A stretch of DNA of 64,000 nucleotides from Penelope pileata (Eukaryota; Chordata; Aves; Galliformes; Cracidae), in assembly GCA_013396635.1 (NCBI GenBank), contig WBMW01005542.1, positions 2,911,527 through 2,975,526 of the forward strand. The letters are read 5' to 3'. The translations under genes were made by a program, and so were the position numbers. The first letter of the stretch is position 1, and the number at the start of each line of letters is the position of its first letter. Positions 25,231 through 38,200 of the stretch are shown piece after piece. The notes under the pieces are model-generated. The model did no database searches. It was not told where the DNA came from and saw nothing but the letters and a program-made list of their open reading frames with translations.

Positions 25231-25850
25231 ATCATAAGGAGTAAGATTGTACCAAATGAGTCCTAATGATAGAAATAATTCTGCTAAGGTCCCATTAGTC
25301 AGTCTGCACATGAAGGAACAAATGTTCATAAACAAGCTAACAATTTCAGGAGATTTCTAGTCCCTGCTACCTTTGCTCAGAGTAGGCTTCCTAAAACACA
25401 GTGAGAAAAAGTAATGATCTGATGAAAGAAAAAATGCTTCAGATTTACTGAACATGCTATTCTGCAAAAGTGACTCCAATGTGTAGGTCGGGACCAACTT
25501 TGCTACTGTGCAGACCCTGAAGCGCACCCAAGTGTCAGTGCCAGGCGGGCAGAGCCAGGTGAATTTGCCCAAGCCAACACGAAGCATGGGGATGGGCAAG
25601 GGGTAGGCAGCAGTCCACAAAGAAAAAAAAAAGAATAGAAAAAGAAAAATATTAGAAGTCTCTGAGTTAAGTAGAGGGTTTGTGTTAAGCTGTCAGCTCG
25701 TGTAATTATATGAATCATTTCTTTTCAAACCACAGCATTAGCATTTTCCCCTCATGTTCCCGCTGCAGTTCCCCTGGTACTACCCCTCCACTCACAGATA
25801 AGCACACAATTAACGTATGCACCCAAGCAAAACACGGCAAACCATCTCAC

Positions 25851-26022
25851 CTATGATAGACACACATCCCAGCGGAGCAACAAGGGCAATGGGGGCAAAT
25901 CCGTAGGCTGTGAAATTGCCCACCTCTCCAAGCCCCAGTAGAATGACTCCACACCACCACAGCTTGCTGGTGTAGAAGGGCTTCAGCTCTGTTTGGCAAG
26001 CCAGTCGGAGATGAGCGCATTT
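25851..26022 (-). CDS. NIPAL2: NIPAL2 exon: second and third transmembrane segments
   Basis: A 172-base exon, entering in phase 0 and leaving in phase 1 (last base is the first G of a glycine codon). The acceptor is TTTTCTAG (AG at 26024-26023) and the donor is GTGAGA from 25850. It starts KCAHLRLACQ and contains LWWCGVILLGLGEVGNF, TAYGFAPIALVAPLGCVSII. These correspond to the strongly conserved NIPA-family core KYSHLQLA / WWGGVLLMAVGETGNF / AAYGFAPITLIAPLGCVSV, covering about residues 55-112. The glycine- and proline-rich run around GFAP is characteristic of the family, which shares the EamA/DMT-like transporter fold. This is the most conserved and most diagnostic exon in the window. Confidence 0.95.
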
Positions 26023-27743
26023 CTAGAAAATTAATTATTAGGAACAGACATGAAGAGAAAGATTTCTATTGTGTTCTTATGTATAGCAGAAGTGAAGTAA
26101 TTAAGGGGGCTGTCAACTTCAAATTCCAGGTGCGTCAAACTTTTCTTTTTAATCACGCCTTTCAGCTTGCTGTTGCAGACACATGGCTTTGTGTTAACTC
26201 AGTGCTGCCTCAGATGTGTGCTAGGAAGCCATGGTGGAAATGACTGAAAAATTAGACCTCTGAATAAACCTGAAAAATATGAAGTGAATACCAGCTAGCA
26301 ATCCCAGCTATCCCTGCAAGGCTCTGTTCTTCACTCAAAGCACAGCTGAGCAGGTTGTGCTGTGAATCTGGAAACACCTCAAGGGGAGAGATGGGCCAGA
26401 ATCAGAACTGTGGCAATGGACTGGGAGAAGGAGACTAGACAACTTGGTGCTCCTGCTCCCTGAGATGTCTTCTAGCTGGAAATACAACTTCAAGATGGAA
26501 AAAGCAGCACTTAACCACATGTGCTGTAGGGAGCACTCCTAATTCGTTAGGGAGAATTTAGAATTTGGGTACAATCTCGTAACTGACCTTAGAAGATCTC
26601 AGGTAGAGCATTACTTTCGAAAGAAGGCAAGCTTTACCAGTGTCAACAGGTGTGATGTGATATATACTCAAGCAATATTCTGCCAGTACTTCTTGTTACA
26701 TGGAGAAGGTATCAGTTACACATTGTCATTGTTTTCCCTCTGGCTGTACAGAAAGTACCTGTATATAACAGGATAATTTGGCTTTGACCGTGCTGAACTT
26801 CTGAAACAGAGCCCAGGCATTCACCAGGAGGAAGGGGTTGTTATGGGGAAGGACAGAATGTTTACCGTACTAGTTCTGCAGAATATCATTTCCTTTCTCA
26901 TATTCTTCACCAGTCCCTCAGCACAGGGAAATGAGTCAAAAAAAGTTGGAAATAAAAATGATATAGCTATCATGGTATAAATGATTGTAAAAAACATTTT
27001 TTACTCCACCATCTGATACTTGATTTTGGAAGTGCCACTGCAGGGCCACAACGAAGTTGTAAATCATTTTTCTCATGCTTCCATTCCACTCTGTAGGCTA
27101 TGCTACAGAATATGGCCCAAACAGTAACATCAGTGATACGCCATATTCTCAGTTGTTCCCCTTGGTGAGACAAAGCAGAACATTATTGCAGCTTCATGCT
27201 GTGGAACATGCTCAGGGGATGAAGTCCTAGGAAGAAGTTTAGCCCTTGCAGGAGAAAGGGAGCATAAAGAAACCAAAGTTCCCTGAGCCACAGACCAGCA
27301 ATTCACAGTAACACCCAGTGCTCTGCATGTTGCATTTTTATAATAAAACAATACAAACAAATTAATACCTGTGGGCATCTAATTACATTAATAACCCCAT
27401 TAAGCAACCTGAAGAATGTGTAGCCACTTCCAGTTTAGATTTGGACATACTGAGACAGGTTCTCACGATGCCCAGTGGGACTGCATGTAGGTCACAGTCG
27501 ACATTTCCTCATAGTACATAACAAGGAAGAGCAGGAGGACTTAGGAATTTTTATTCCATTCTCATAGGGGAATCACAGCAAACAACAGGCTGAGAGCTAT
27601 CACCTTGCAAAATCTACTGCGGGACCCTAGTTTAAGTAAGAGAGGGAATGATTATTAAATGCAACAAAATTAATATTTTGAACTTCACCATAACAACAAA
27701 TTATGAAATAAGTTACTTGCTAAACAGAGAAATAATTTCATAC
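26023..27743 (-). other. NIPAL2: NIPAL2 intron 2
   Basis: A 1.7-kb intron with GTATGA donor (27743) and TTTTCTAG acceptor (26024-26023). No repeat or gene recognised. Confidence 0.85.
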
Positions 27744-27812
27744 CTGTATACTCAAAGAGATGCTAATCAGAAAATTTGAAGCAGCAGCAAGTAAAACTCC
27801 CAAGAGCTCAGT
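27744..27812 (-). CDS. NIPAL2: NIPAL2 exon: first transmembrane segment
   Basis: A 69-base exon of 23 codons, phase 0 at both ends. The acceptor is TCTTGCAG (AG at 27814-27813) and the donor is GTATGA starting at 27743. It reads TELLGVLLAAASNF and then LISISLSIQ, matching the human block HLFGVLLAILGNLVISISLN residue by residue in spacing. This is the first transmembrane helix of the NIPA fold, about residues 32-54 of the reconstructed chain. It follows a 15.4-kb intron and precedes a 1.7-kb intron. Exon length and phase fit its neighbours exactly, so I am confident despite the short length. Confidence 0.88.
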
Positions 27813-28160
27813 CTGCAAGATCACCAAACAGAGAAACACAAAAATACCTATTAGTTTAAGACGAACAATATAACAGTGGTTTTCTGATAGTACATCGTCA
27901 CAGGATCAAAACCAAATTATTGCACTTTTCAGTCACTGAGTTCATGCTGCACTGAGTAAACTAACACAAAATCTCTCTGCACTGTGTACTACAAGAACAG
28001 TGAAGCTGGTGCATTTTGTATAAGGCTTAAGTAGTAAACAACTGGGAAATGAAAGGGCATTGCAGTGTGGGAGGTGGTTGCAGTCCTTCAGTAAAGCATG
28101 TCCTTTGATCTTGCAAACGAAAAAGCTAGACAGGTCTCAACTACGCATGTATTCTTCTAT

Positions 28161-28194
28161 AAAAAAGAAAAAAGAAAAAAAAAGAACAACAAAG
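28161..28194. repeat. A-rich tract with G interruptions
   Basis: A runs broken by single G at roughly regular intervals (AAAAAAG units), in intron 1. Seen directly. Confidence 0.9.
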
Positions 28195-30769
28195 GACTTA
28201 TTTTACTACGTAATCCAGAAGAAAAATCAATGGCAATCAAACTGTTCATATTAGAACACAGTGGTTTTATGTTTCAACATATCAGGCAGGGCAGCCAGGA
28301 TCACAGATCTCCTGACAGTTTCTTTAGTGCACTGTGTTATTCAACCAAATTCTTCTCTAATCAGTCTGCCTAATTTTCAGTAAGATTTGCAAACTTTCCA
28401 CAAGGCTGAGAAATTAAAAACATTCAAGCAGGATTCGCTATTTGAGGAAGCAACCATTGAAAGATGTCACTTCAGCAAGTTCACTTAAAAGGTATGCAGC
28501 AGAGCTCCCCATCTACGTTCAAAATGTTGGAACCTTTGTATGCCGTCTTAAGGTATTCACCCATCCAAGGCCGCTGGTATGGTGCGGTGAGAAGCCTCAT
28601 TAGCTTTCAGAGAAGACAAACATACTATCAGCAGGCTTTTACAAACAAGGTCAGCACAACTATTGTTTGCAAGCTGTAAAGCAGCATCCAATCAGGCTGG
28701 CAGTTTCAGCTTTTATGACTCTCTTTCACTGAGTTCCTGGGAACTTAGGAACAGGTAGTGCCTATCACCAACAGAGAAATGTTGTCCTCCGTGTTTACAG
28801 AGGGGCAATATGTGGTCCAGCAAGCCCTTGGAAGTGACAATAGGAGGATTACTGTTGTGAGTAGGTAATTCCCAGATGGGGAAAGACGCATCTTCAGAAG
28901 CATGAAGAAACAACAGCCTTACTATAAAAGGTCTGAAAATGGATGATAACTTTAAGAGGCACAGCTGAATCCAACTCTTCTCAGTCCCATGCACTTCTGC
29001 AGTGGCTCAGACTCAGAAAGAGAAGCAGACAGCAGAATCACACACAGCAAAATGCTCTGCAGATTGCTGCAAGTCACCAAGACGTGACTGACAGGTATAA
29101 GAGGATGCGGAGAGGATAGAGGTGGGAAGGCAGGAGGCAGGAGCTGTCCCTTTACTCACCCTGAGTGGCATGTAACAGAGCACCAGTGCCACAACCTGTG
29201 CACAAGAAGCATTCAGTAAGAAGCTTAGCAGAAGCTTAACAGAGCACACCTTGTCACAGATTTCTCTGCTGGTATTGAGGGATAGCTACTACAGGGACAC
29301 AAGCAGCCCTGCAGTCTCCTTACACACTGGGGAATTGCTGTCAAATGGCCTGACCCAGGTCCTCACAGAAGCAGCGGGTGAGTTTTCTTCCCCAAGGCTT
29401 TGATGCTGATGGTACTACATCTTGTTAAAGTTTGACCACTTCACAGGTGGATTATTGTGCTCCCCTCATCATCCCATACACACACAGCAATTTCAATAAA
29501 ACAACAGTTAAATCAAAATGGCTTTCTTGCTCCCAAAGACTTGCTCTTTTTAAATGACATCATGATCCTTTGTGAGGGGGTGGAGAGGTGACTTTGTCAG
29601 CCTCATCATGATGGGTTTAAGTAGAAGGAGACAGCAGGGAACAGAAAACAGGAACTGCCACCTCATTTACCTCATCATTTTGTTGCCTTCACGTAAGTAA
29701 TTGTAACATATCCCCACCAGTTCCAGCAGAGAGCCTGGACTTCTCAGTGGCTTTTTCCAGTTCAGCAGCCAACCCTGCTCTTACAGCTGTACCTCTGGGC
29801 AACCCCTAGCAGCTCCTTAATCCCATGGTCACAGACACTGAGCAGGACTCAGGAAGCAACCAGCACTCCAGGGAGGAATTGGGCTGGTCTCAAAGGCAGC
29901 TCTCTATCCAGCTTTAAAGCTGCCAGAAGTATGTTCTTCGTTTGATGTAAAATGCCTTATGCAGGAGCCCTAACTCCTGAGGACAGCTGGTGGCCCTCAT
30001 ATATGGCATACATAAGTCATGGTAACAACAGGTGAGCTAGGATGTCCATGAAGAAAACGACAGGCGGAAACAGGACACCGGGTTTGATCTGCATGGGTGG
30101 GAAGACCTGTGGTCTTACACCATCCTTACTTTATTTGCTGAAAACCCAGGTGTAAGGTATCCTGTGGAATGACTGTGATGGCCTGTAACATTTCTGAGAA
30201 ATGTCCCTTTCTCTTGAGGTAAAACTTGCATAAAGCTGGTGGACAGAGGATGAGACCATGTGTTCAATTTGTCATCAAAAAAAAGTGCAAAATTACATTC
30301 ACTTATTGCTTCCAGTGATGATCTGAGTACATATCTCCAGAAAATGTGAATCAAATGGCCCTTTTATGGCTCTATATAATAAATGAATAGGGACTCCAGC
30401 AGGAATTCTTCCCATGCAAGGCATCACTGATGTCCCCTCCAGAACTGACTGCTTTTCTACCTCAGTGGTTGGCTCATTAGGTACACGAGAGCTTCGATTT
30501 GTCAGGTTTGAGTGAGCTTTTCTCAGATGGCCTTGTGGGCCACACCAGATTTCTTACCATGATCACCCAAGGTCTGAACCGGAACCATCTCCCAAAAGTC
30601 ATTGCTCTTTTCACAGGTTCCAAAAATTGCCAGGAGCAGAAAGTAGCTCAAAAATTTAGGTCTTCTCAGCCTTCTCATTTTCTGGGACATATTGAGACAT
30701 ATGTGACCATAATTTCAGTACTTCTCTGGTACTGAGACCAGCATTTCATTTAGCATTCCCTATGACATG

Positions 30770-31090
30770 TCCCAGGGGCCAGCAGTATCAGTAACTCCTC
30801 ATGGAAGCCATCAGGGCAAGACCTGGCAGCCCATCCCATGCGTCAAGCCAAGAACAGGCAGCCAGGAACACTGGGGCAGCCAGGAGCACCAGGTTCCTCC
30901 CTGGGATAGGGACAGAACAAGGCTGGGCAGGGCCATGGGCCTGGCTTTACAGGGCCCTTGGCTGGGCAGGGCAGGGCTGTGGGGAGCTGGAGCCTGGCAC
31001 TGCTGTGGCCTCACTGGAGCAGGAGATGACAGTCCTAGGGTTGATGTGGAGGCCTGGACCATGGGCAGGGTTGGGGCGCCAGGGGGAAAA
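30770..31090. other. GC-rich patch with short direct repeats in intron 1
   Basis: About 320 bases clearly richer in G and C than the surroundings. GGCTGGGCAGGGC occurs twice about 27 bases apart (near 30932 and 30959), with further GGCAGGG and CAGGGC copies. Reading frames open in both strands by composition only. I recognise no exon or repeat family. Confidence 0.5.
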
Positions 31091-31264
31091 TAGTGCTTGC
31101 ATAAGATCAAGGCAAGTTTATAGTGGCAGTCCGGGCTCAAAATTTACCCTCACTGCTCAGGTCATTTTATCACAATGACCGCATGGCTCACCTGAGTGTT
31201 GCTGTTGGCATATATACTGCACTGCCTGCTCTAGACTGACATGTGTTAATGAGCTCTGGTTAAT

Positions 31265-31360
31265 AGCATAGTAGCATCGTAGTTCCAAAGCCAGGACTGG
31301 ACAGATCCCTAAAGATTAAAAGCAGAGTTCGGTGCACAAAGGAGGTCAAATATCACATGG
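31265..31360 (-). repeat. Probable worn CR1 3' end
   Basis: The sequence reads CATAGTAGCATCGTAGTTCC followed by AAAGCCAGGACTGGACAGAT. This resembles the reverse complement of the CR1 3' terminus, which carries ATCATAGAAT-type repeats followed by a CCAGAAGGGACC-like block in older amniote copies. The match is short and heavily diverged, so this is a tentative call. Confidence 0.35.
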
Positions 31361-31860
31361 GTCCATTCAAGGAGACGAGATGAAAGTACAGTCACACCAC
31401 ACAGCTATAGCATGGCAAACTTCCTCATACAAATTCATACCCGAATGTGCCAACATTGAAGAAAAGAACAGGAAACAAACATTCAGTAAAGAAGAAAATT
31501 AGATTGTAAGCTTTGCAAATCAAAGAGCATCTGAAGCTAGCAGGCTTTTCCTAATGCACAAGAGCTATCATATATAGAAGTGCTTAAAGCAGGAGAGGAA
31601 AAATAGGATACAATATCTCAGGCTGATTAAACTGGTCATGAATGATGATAATTTGCAGCAGAAGATAGATCACTCTATCGAACTAAAATGGTTGCCGTAT
31701 GGCCCTAAAAGCCACCAGGATCCTTCTGTTCTCTGTGTCATATAAAAGGCTTTATCATTTGTGCTGTGTCTGCCATTCAATGTCCTTTAGAGGCTAGAGG
31801 ACTGGTGGAACAGCCAATTTCATAAGTAATAAACATGATATCCTCTGAACACAGAGTTTC

Positions 31861-31886
31861 CAGTTATGATATCCAGTTGTGATATC
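31861..31886. repeat. Tandem 13-bp duplication
   Basis: CAGTTATGATATC is followed at once by CAGTTGTGATATC, two copies with one mismatch. Seen directly; lies in intron 1. Confidence 0.9.
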
Positions 31887-32189
31887 ATCTGTAGCACTGC
31901 AGAGCTTCCCACACACAAGTCCTGAGACAAATCTCCATGAGGGAATTCAGTTGCAGACACAGCTCCAGAGCCATGGTGCTACTTAACTAAGGACTTCTAC
32001 AGGAGAAAGTCTGAAATACTCAAAACTGTTGGCATATGATGTAAATCTCTTCATCTCCAAAACATCTGTCTGAACCTACAAGTCACTTTGTTGTACCCCA
32101 GATTTCAAACTGTTGACGCGTTCTTCCAATGCTTCCAAATGCATGAGGCTCGTCCCAGAATTATCCTTCCCTTAAGTTTTCAAATAAGT

Positions 32190-32219
32190 AAAAAAAAAAA
32201 ATAATAAAAAAAATAAAAA
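32190..32219. repeat. A-rich tract with T interruptions
   Basis: A11 followed by ATAATAAAAAAAATAAAAA, in intron 1. Seen directly. Confidence 0.9.
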
Positions 32220-35200
32220 GCAGACATTTTATTTCCTTTAATTTGCCTTGAAACAAACTATTAAAGTCACTTGCTGGTTTTGCAGACGATGGACTGTGGA
32301 TCTGCTGACACTTTCCTTGGTGGCAAAGCTGGCTTGAGGAATGCCTTCTTCTGACCCCCAGTTCCCAGACCTCCACTCCTCACTGCCTGATTTGTGTTAA
32401 AATGACTATTTGTGAATCTCGGAAGGCAACGTTCCAGATCTGAAATAACCCTCCCAAAATATACCCCATTAGCATTATGTTCTTTATAAGCCACCTGCCA
32501 ATGTTTAGCACTGAAGGCGGATTAAAATTCACAAGTCACAGTGAGTGTTTTAAAATGGTGACCCTGTGTGGTTTGCCAGCCATGAAAGTGGCCAAGGGGA
32601 CATGACTGTACAGGGGACTGCTGGGGGAGTTCAAGAAGTGGCAAACCTGTCTCAAGCAAGGCACTCTCAGCAGTCACTTGGCATCCTTGTCCTGGCTGCG
32701 TGAGGCTCTTGCACAAGCCCAGACGTGGGGAAGGGAGCTCTGTGATCAGACAGAAGGCATCCATTTGCCAACTGGAGTGGCAACACACTGCTATTCAAAA
32801 TAAATGAGTGGCAGTATGGCATATTGCTGCGTGCTGTCCTGCTTTGAGCACTCATGCAGAGCCTGATGCTTATTTACACTAACACCTTTACACATCATTC
32901 TGGCAGTGTTTTAAAAGGGCCTCTTACCTGCAAGGTCTCTTTTTATTGTCAAACTAAAGCAAGAGACTCATGATAAATGAAAGCCAGACTGAAATCTAAA
33001 TTTTTGGCACAAATTCTAATAAATTTATCCCTTGCAGAGTAAAATCTGCATTGGAGATTGAGTTATACGAGATGTACTTTGCACATATTACATCAGTCTT
33101 TTCCTAATGCATATTAAACTGCAGTTTCCAGGCCCATGAAATGAATATTTAGAAAGACTTAACTGAATTTGCATTGAGGAAAAGGTATATGGGCATTATT
33201 TATGGAAACTTTTCCTGCTAGTAAATTAAACTGATGAAAAGAAAAAAGAGCCATTTCAAATGTATGTTTTCTGCTAACTTATCAAGCTTAGTCAAACTGT
33301 TCCTCCTCTGTTTCTTTATTTCTGCATTTATTTGTGATCTAAAGGTGTTCTCAACAAATGTATTACATGGCTTCAAAGGCCACATTTGGATTCCAGTAAT
33401 TAGGATTTCACCAGATTTCAGTGGATCCTGGAGCAAAAATAGTCTTTGGGGAAAAATGCCTCCTAAACTTCTAATTCTGTATTAACTCTGAAGAAAGCCA
33501 AATTCAGAATCCTTAACAAAAAACATAGTTTTGAAAGAGTCACCATGTGGAATCAGGAGAGGCTTATCATTTAGCTATTATTATTTATAGAGCTCTGGCT
33601 GTACTCAGTGCTTAACAGATGTATAAAGAAAATAAGTTCCTTGTTTTCAGTGGTTTCCATAGTGCAATTCATATATTCATATGGTTCAGGCCCATATGAA
33701 GCACTGAAGGAGACCTGAAATAATAATAAAAGAGCAATTACCAGCATTGGAACATTTAATGAAAATACATGTGGTTTGTTCATTGTGACATAAAAGACAA
33801 AAGACATACTAGAAGGAGAAAATTAAAACATTTGTCACCATCTTTTTTAAGAACAGAAGAAGAGAGGAGAACTTGGGAACTAAGCCAGAGTAAATTTGAG
33901 AGGAGACAAGACAATTCGTATGTTCTACATGAGTCGTCATGCTGGATTCCAGACCACAGCAGATACAGTTCCTATCACAAATATTGCAGTTCCCTTGCCT
34001 TTGCTAGGTTTTATCTTTCATTAGCTCACGAATTCAGAATATATCTTTTTTCAGAAAAGAGACAGATTGTTAAGGCTGGAAGAAATGCTTGGTAAAGTAT
34101 CAAAAGGTGTGGGTGCCTGAGAGGATAAAACGACTACAGAAGTGGGCCACTTCTGTTCAGCTCCATGCTTCAGTCATTTTCATGCATTCTTATTTATATT
34201 TCCCAATCTGATTACTTTAATTAATAACAATATGAGATGAAGAGTATTAACAGTAAAAATAATGAAGTAACTTTTAACACGCTCATTAAGTGTTACATAC
34301 AGACATATCCATCCACTATAACATTACAAGCACTATGAACAGTAATTTATTTCCTTTTAGAAGAGTTACAGCCAAAACTCTCATCTCCTAAATTTCAATT
34401 TCTTATACTCAGGAATCAAATCTCAGAATTAGAAATAAATGGGAGAAGAGGGAAGGGACAGAATGGATTTTTACACTGTTTCTCAAGCGAAGAGACTGAG
34501 ATACTGCGCTACATAATCAGAGAGCATTTCATGTTTTTGTATCGCCTGTTAGATTGCAAATAAAAACCTCTCCGGTATATGTATAATAGAGGCTCTAAAA
34601 ATTTCAATCATAGTTGGTAACACCTTAATAGACAGATTTTTCTCAAGGACCACCACATAGCATCTCTATGGCAACTATAGAAATTACATACCCAGAAAAA
34701 CAAGAAAAGACTGTTCAACTTTGCCACTTTCCAGGTCCCTCAGGAGAAGCAAGTGTTATCTGACCAGCTTTGCCCACAAAAAAGCCAGCTGGCTCAGGGA
34801 TGCTCCTCCACCACTGCCCAGGAGAAGGCTTCTAGGTATTCCAGCCTGACCCTGTCTAGATTCTGCTATAAAAGTCAAGGTGCAAGCCAGACCACTAAAA
34901 ACATTGGTACATTAATTCCCAGAGACTACAGCCTGGCTCATATTGAGAGGCTGCACTGCTCCTCTGCCTGCTTTGTGTGGCTCTCCAGACACCTACACTG
35001 AGAGCTGAGGAGGAGGCAGCTCCCAGCCCCGAGCATACATAAGATTCACAGGGGGCCCAGGTGCCCTAATTTGTGCTCTAGTAGATACAGCGAGCTTTGC
35101 CCATACTCAGACAGGCTGGCAAGCTCAGCAGGGAGCTATCTGAACAACTGGGTAAATTATGTTGTTAAGTGTTACGTTAGGTTGCATGACAAGGCACAGG

Positions 35201-38200
35201 GTGCGTTGGAGAGATGGCTCACTCTGTGTGTACACACAAACATGCCTCTAGACAAAACATACCTAGCTTGTTCCCTTCTGGTATTTTAGTACAAGCCTTG
35301 CCGGAATACAAATTCCACTTACATGAGATATGCAAAGCCCTGACAGCAATGTAGCCAGCTGAACACATTATTTACCAAGCCCCAAAAAGAGTTTTTATGT
35401 AGAAATCTCCCAATACAGCTGTGAGGAGCAGGGCAATGAGGTGTCTTTTCCAGCATGCATCTCTCCAACATCACCTTCCAACAAAGGCAGCTTGTTCTCA
35501 TCCTGTTGCAATTAATCCTCTACTAGCTATAGCTAGCCCTTCTTTGGTGCACACAGAAAAGTCCTCTCAATGTGCTTAGTTGTTGAACCTCACTGCCACA
35601 CCTGTGGGCCTGGGTGAATGTGGATGGGAGGTGAGGACACTGCCAAGCTGGCGGCATTTCAGAGCAGCTTCTAACAGGAGTAACAAGAGAGGAGGGTAAA
35701 AAAAATAAGATCCAACCGCATTTAGAGTGAAGTTTGATCCATCTGGGAAAAGAATTATGTGATTATATGGTAGAGGAATGGATGGCCCAAAGGCCCTTCC
35801 AGTCGGCTGTTCCTGCAGAGGAGGGGTACCACACATTTTGTTTCTTGCTTTCCTTCCCACACCTCACGCACTTGGCTCTCCTCATTCATTTCCACAGAGA
35901 GCGCTAATCATTTGCAGATAGTTTGTAACGTAACAAAAGGACTGGGCTCCAGAAGGCAGAACATTCTGGTTAGCAACATCATTCATTTAAATATAAACAA
36001 CTGCTGGATTATCAGTGATGATTTAAAAACAAGAGGTCTTGCACTCACTAAAATATTCACCCACATGTATATGGGTGCATAGACACACAAACGCAACTGG
36101 ATGCTTTTAATTTACAGATGCTTCTGGTCAAAATTTTTAAGATGTAAATCTGGGGTTTATGATAATGAATAAACTTTTTAGAGAAATGATCTCCTACGCC
36201 AATTTCTTGCAGAGGCATTGAGGTGTAGGCAACGGCCTTGTTTTCCCCTCCTGTTTCCCTATAGTTGTGCATTTTGATCTTTTGCTTTGATCTGTAACTC
36301 GATTGGAAGTATTGTGAACCATTTTGGAGTTTGTGATGAGTGCTGGCTGCATACAGAGAAGATGTCTAGTTCACAGCAAACCAGAACACTCATTGTACAG
36401 TTGCCTTCTGCTACAGACAACAGAACAATTTAGATGGATAATCCCTTCAAGGTACCTTTATCACATTTTTGTATTCTCTGTTATTCTTAAATAAGGGTGC
36501 TCTTAAATACAGAGCTGGGAGTTACGAAGATAAATTTTGTCCATTCTGATTTAGGAATTATTAAAAAAAGGAGAACCGAGCACTCTTTTCTTTAGGTGCT
36601 CTTGTTCCTATGTTCTTGTAAACCACACAATGATCTTTAGTTTGTCCTAGCAGCTTCTGATCTATAGCCATCAGATGCAGCTAGAGCCTTGATCTGATAA
36701 AAGCTGCTAGTCTTTGTTTGACGGAAGCTTTAGCAAACACTACAAGCCTTGCTCTGTCACCTTGACATGATGACTGAGTCATTGCTGCATGATAACACAG
36801 ACACTGAATGTTCATGCTGCTTTAGTCACTGTAGGGAGCAACAGACTGTCACTGAAATAGAGAGAGAAAAAAGGCAAAAAGATCAATGTCATTAGAAGTC
36901 AACAAATACAAGAACCTCATGACAAGTCCAAAGCACAAATAAGTTAAATAAAACGCTAAGAAAGAGTAGGTTAGCGTTGTAAAGCAAAGAAAATGGAGTC
37001 AGGATCCATTTACTTCCAAGTTGGAGACCCTGAAATTTAAAGCAGGTTTTAATTGTCAGTTAATTCTCTGGTTACAGGTCAGTTATGTGCACAAAACCCA
37101 TATTTTGATTATTTTTCACAGGAACCTCTTTCCAGTGTGGATATTTTTGACTGCTGTTGAAAAAGGATTCAAGTGCAATCCATATCAGTTGGCAAAATGA
37201 CTTCATTTTGATCAGGATAACAGTTACATCATTGGTCATGCTAGCTAAGACTCTAGTGTAGATCTTAGCTCCCATTAAGCTGATTCAGTTCAAGGGGATT
37301 GAAAGTCAGCAAGTTAGACTTATCTAAAGAGGAGATGTACTTCTATGTTGCTACTTCGTCTTAGCTAGCGCAAAGCAGCAATGCCTAAGCATCCAGCTTA
37401 CTGTGCTGTGAGACATGACTTCCACACATGGAGGGTTTTCCTCCAGACCTCGCACTCAGCATGGAGGGCCAGTATCCCACAGGCCTCTGCATCACAGAAT
37501 TGTTTCTGCAGAACACAGCACGGGATACGAAGGGCAATATAGCCCTTCTCACAGATAGTCACTAAGTGTCTCATCCAAGTGTTAAACTCTAGCAGTCCCA
37601 TAATTTCTCTCTACCACATTTCCACAATCTCTCTTCATTTCCACATTATGGACAAAATGGTTCATATCACCAAACAAGGTCAAAGCTTCCAGTCTAGATG
37701 ACGTAAATCAACCTTGAGTATCATGGAGCAGAGTGGAGTTACACTGGCATAACCTCAATTTTTGCAATCCACATCTGTTTGGTTTGATATTGATTATTTA
37801 CTTTTGAGCATACTCTGCAAATATCACTGCCACGTTTCTTAAGATCTCTGCTCTGGGCCTGGCGTTGGTTCGCACACCAACTGGCTGTCCTTTGAAGCTG
37901 CTGGCAGTATGTTTCAAAGTCCACATTAGTCACAGAATGGAAAGCATATCTCCCAACTGTTCAAGTTAACAAACGCCATTCTTCTGGGACAATCTGTGGT
38001 GACATTATAAACATGAACATAACAGTTTATACATGTTACCAAAACTCCAAATGGAATAATCACAGCTTTTGGTTATTAGGTTAGCCAAAGGTCCTCAAGA
38101 CCCTTATGACTGAAATGCACATTCTGGTGTTTGCTCATGTTTCTAAAGTTTTGTTTTCTGAGTTCGGTCAGATTTCTACTTGAGTCACTGGGATTCTTTT

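Larger units (their letters stand above)
16308..25850 (-). other. NIPAL2: NIPAL2 intron 3
   Basis: A 9.5-kb intron. It contains an A15 run at 18986-19000, five CTG units at 20948-20962, a T13 run at 22903-22915 and long A-rich stretches at 25153-25230 and 25620-25650. I checked the minus strand here for the missing SAxIS block and found it at 16251-16307; no other exon-like segment was recognised. Confidence 0.85.
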
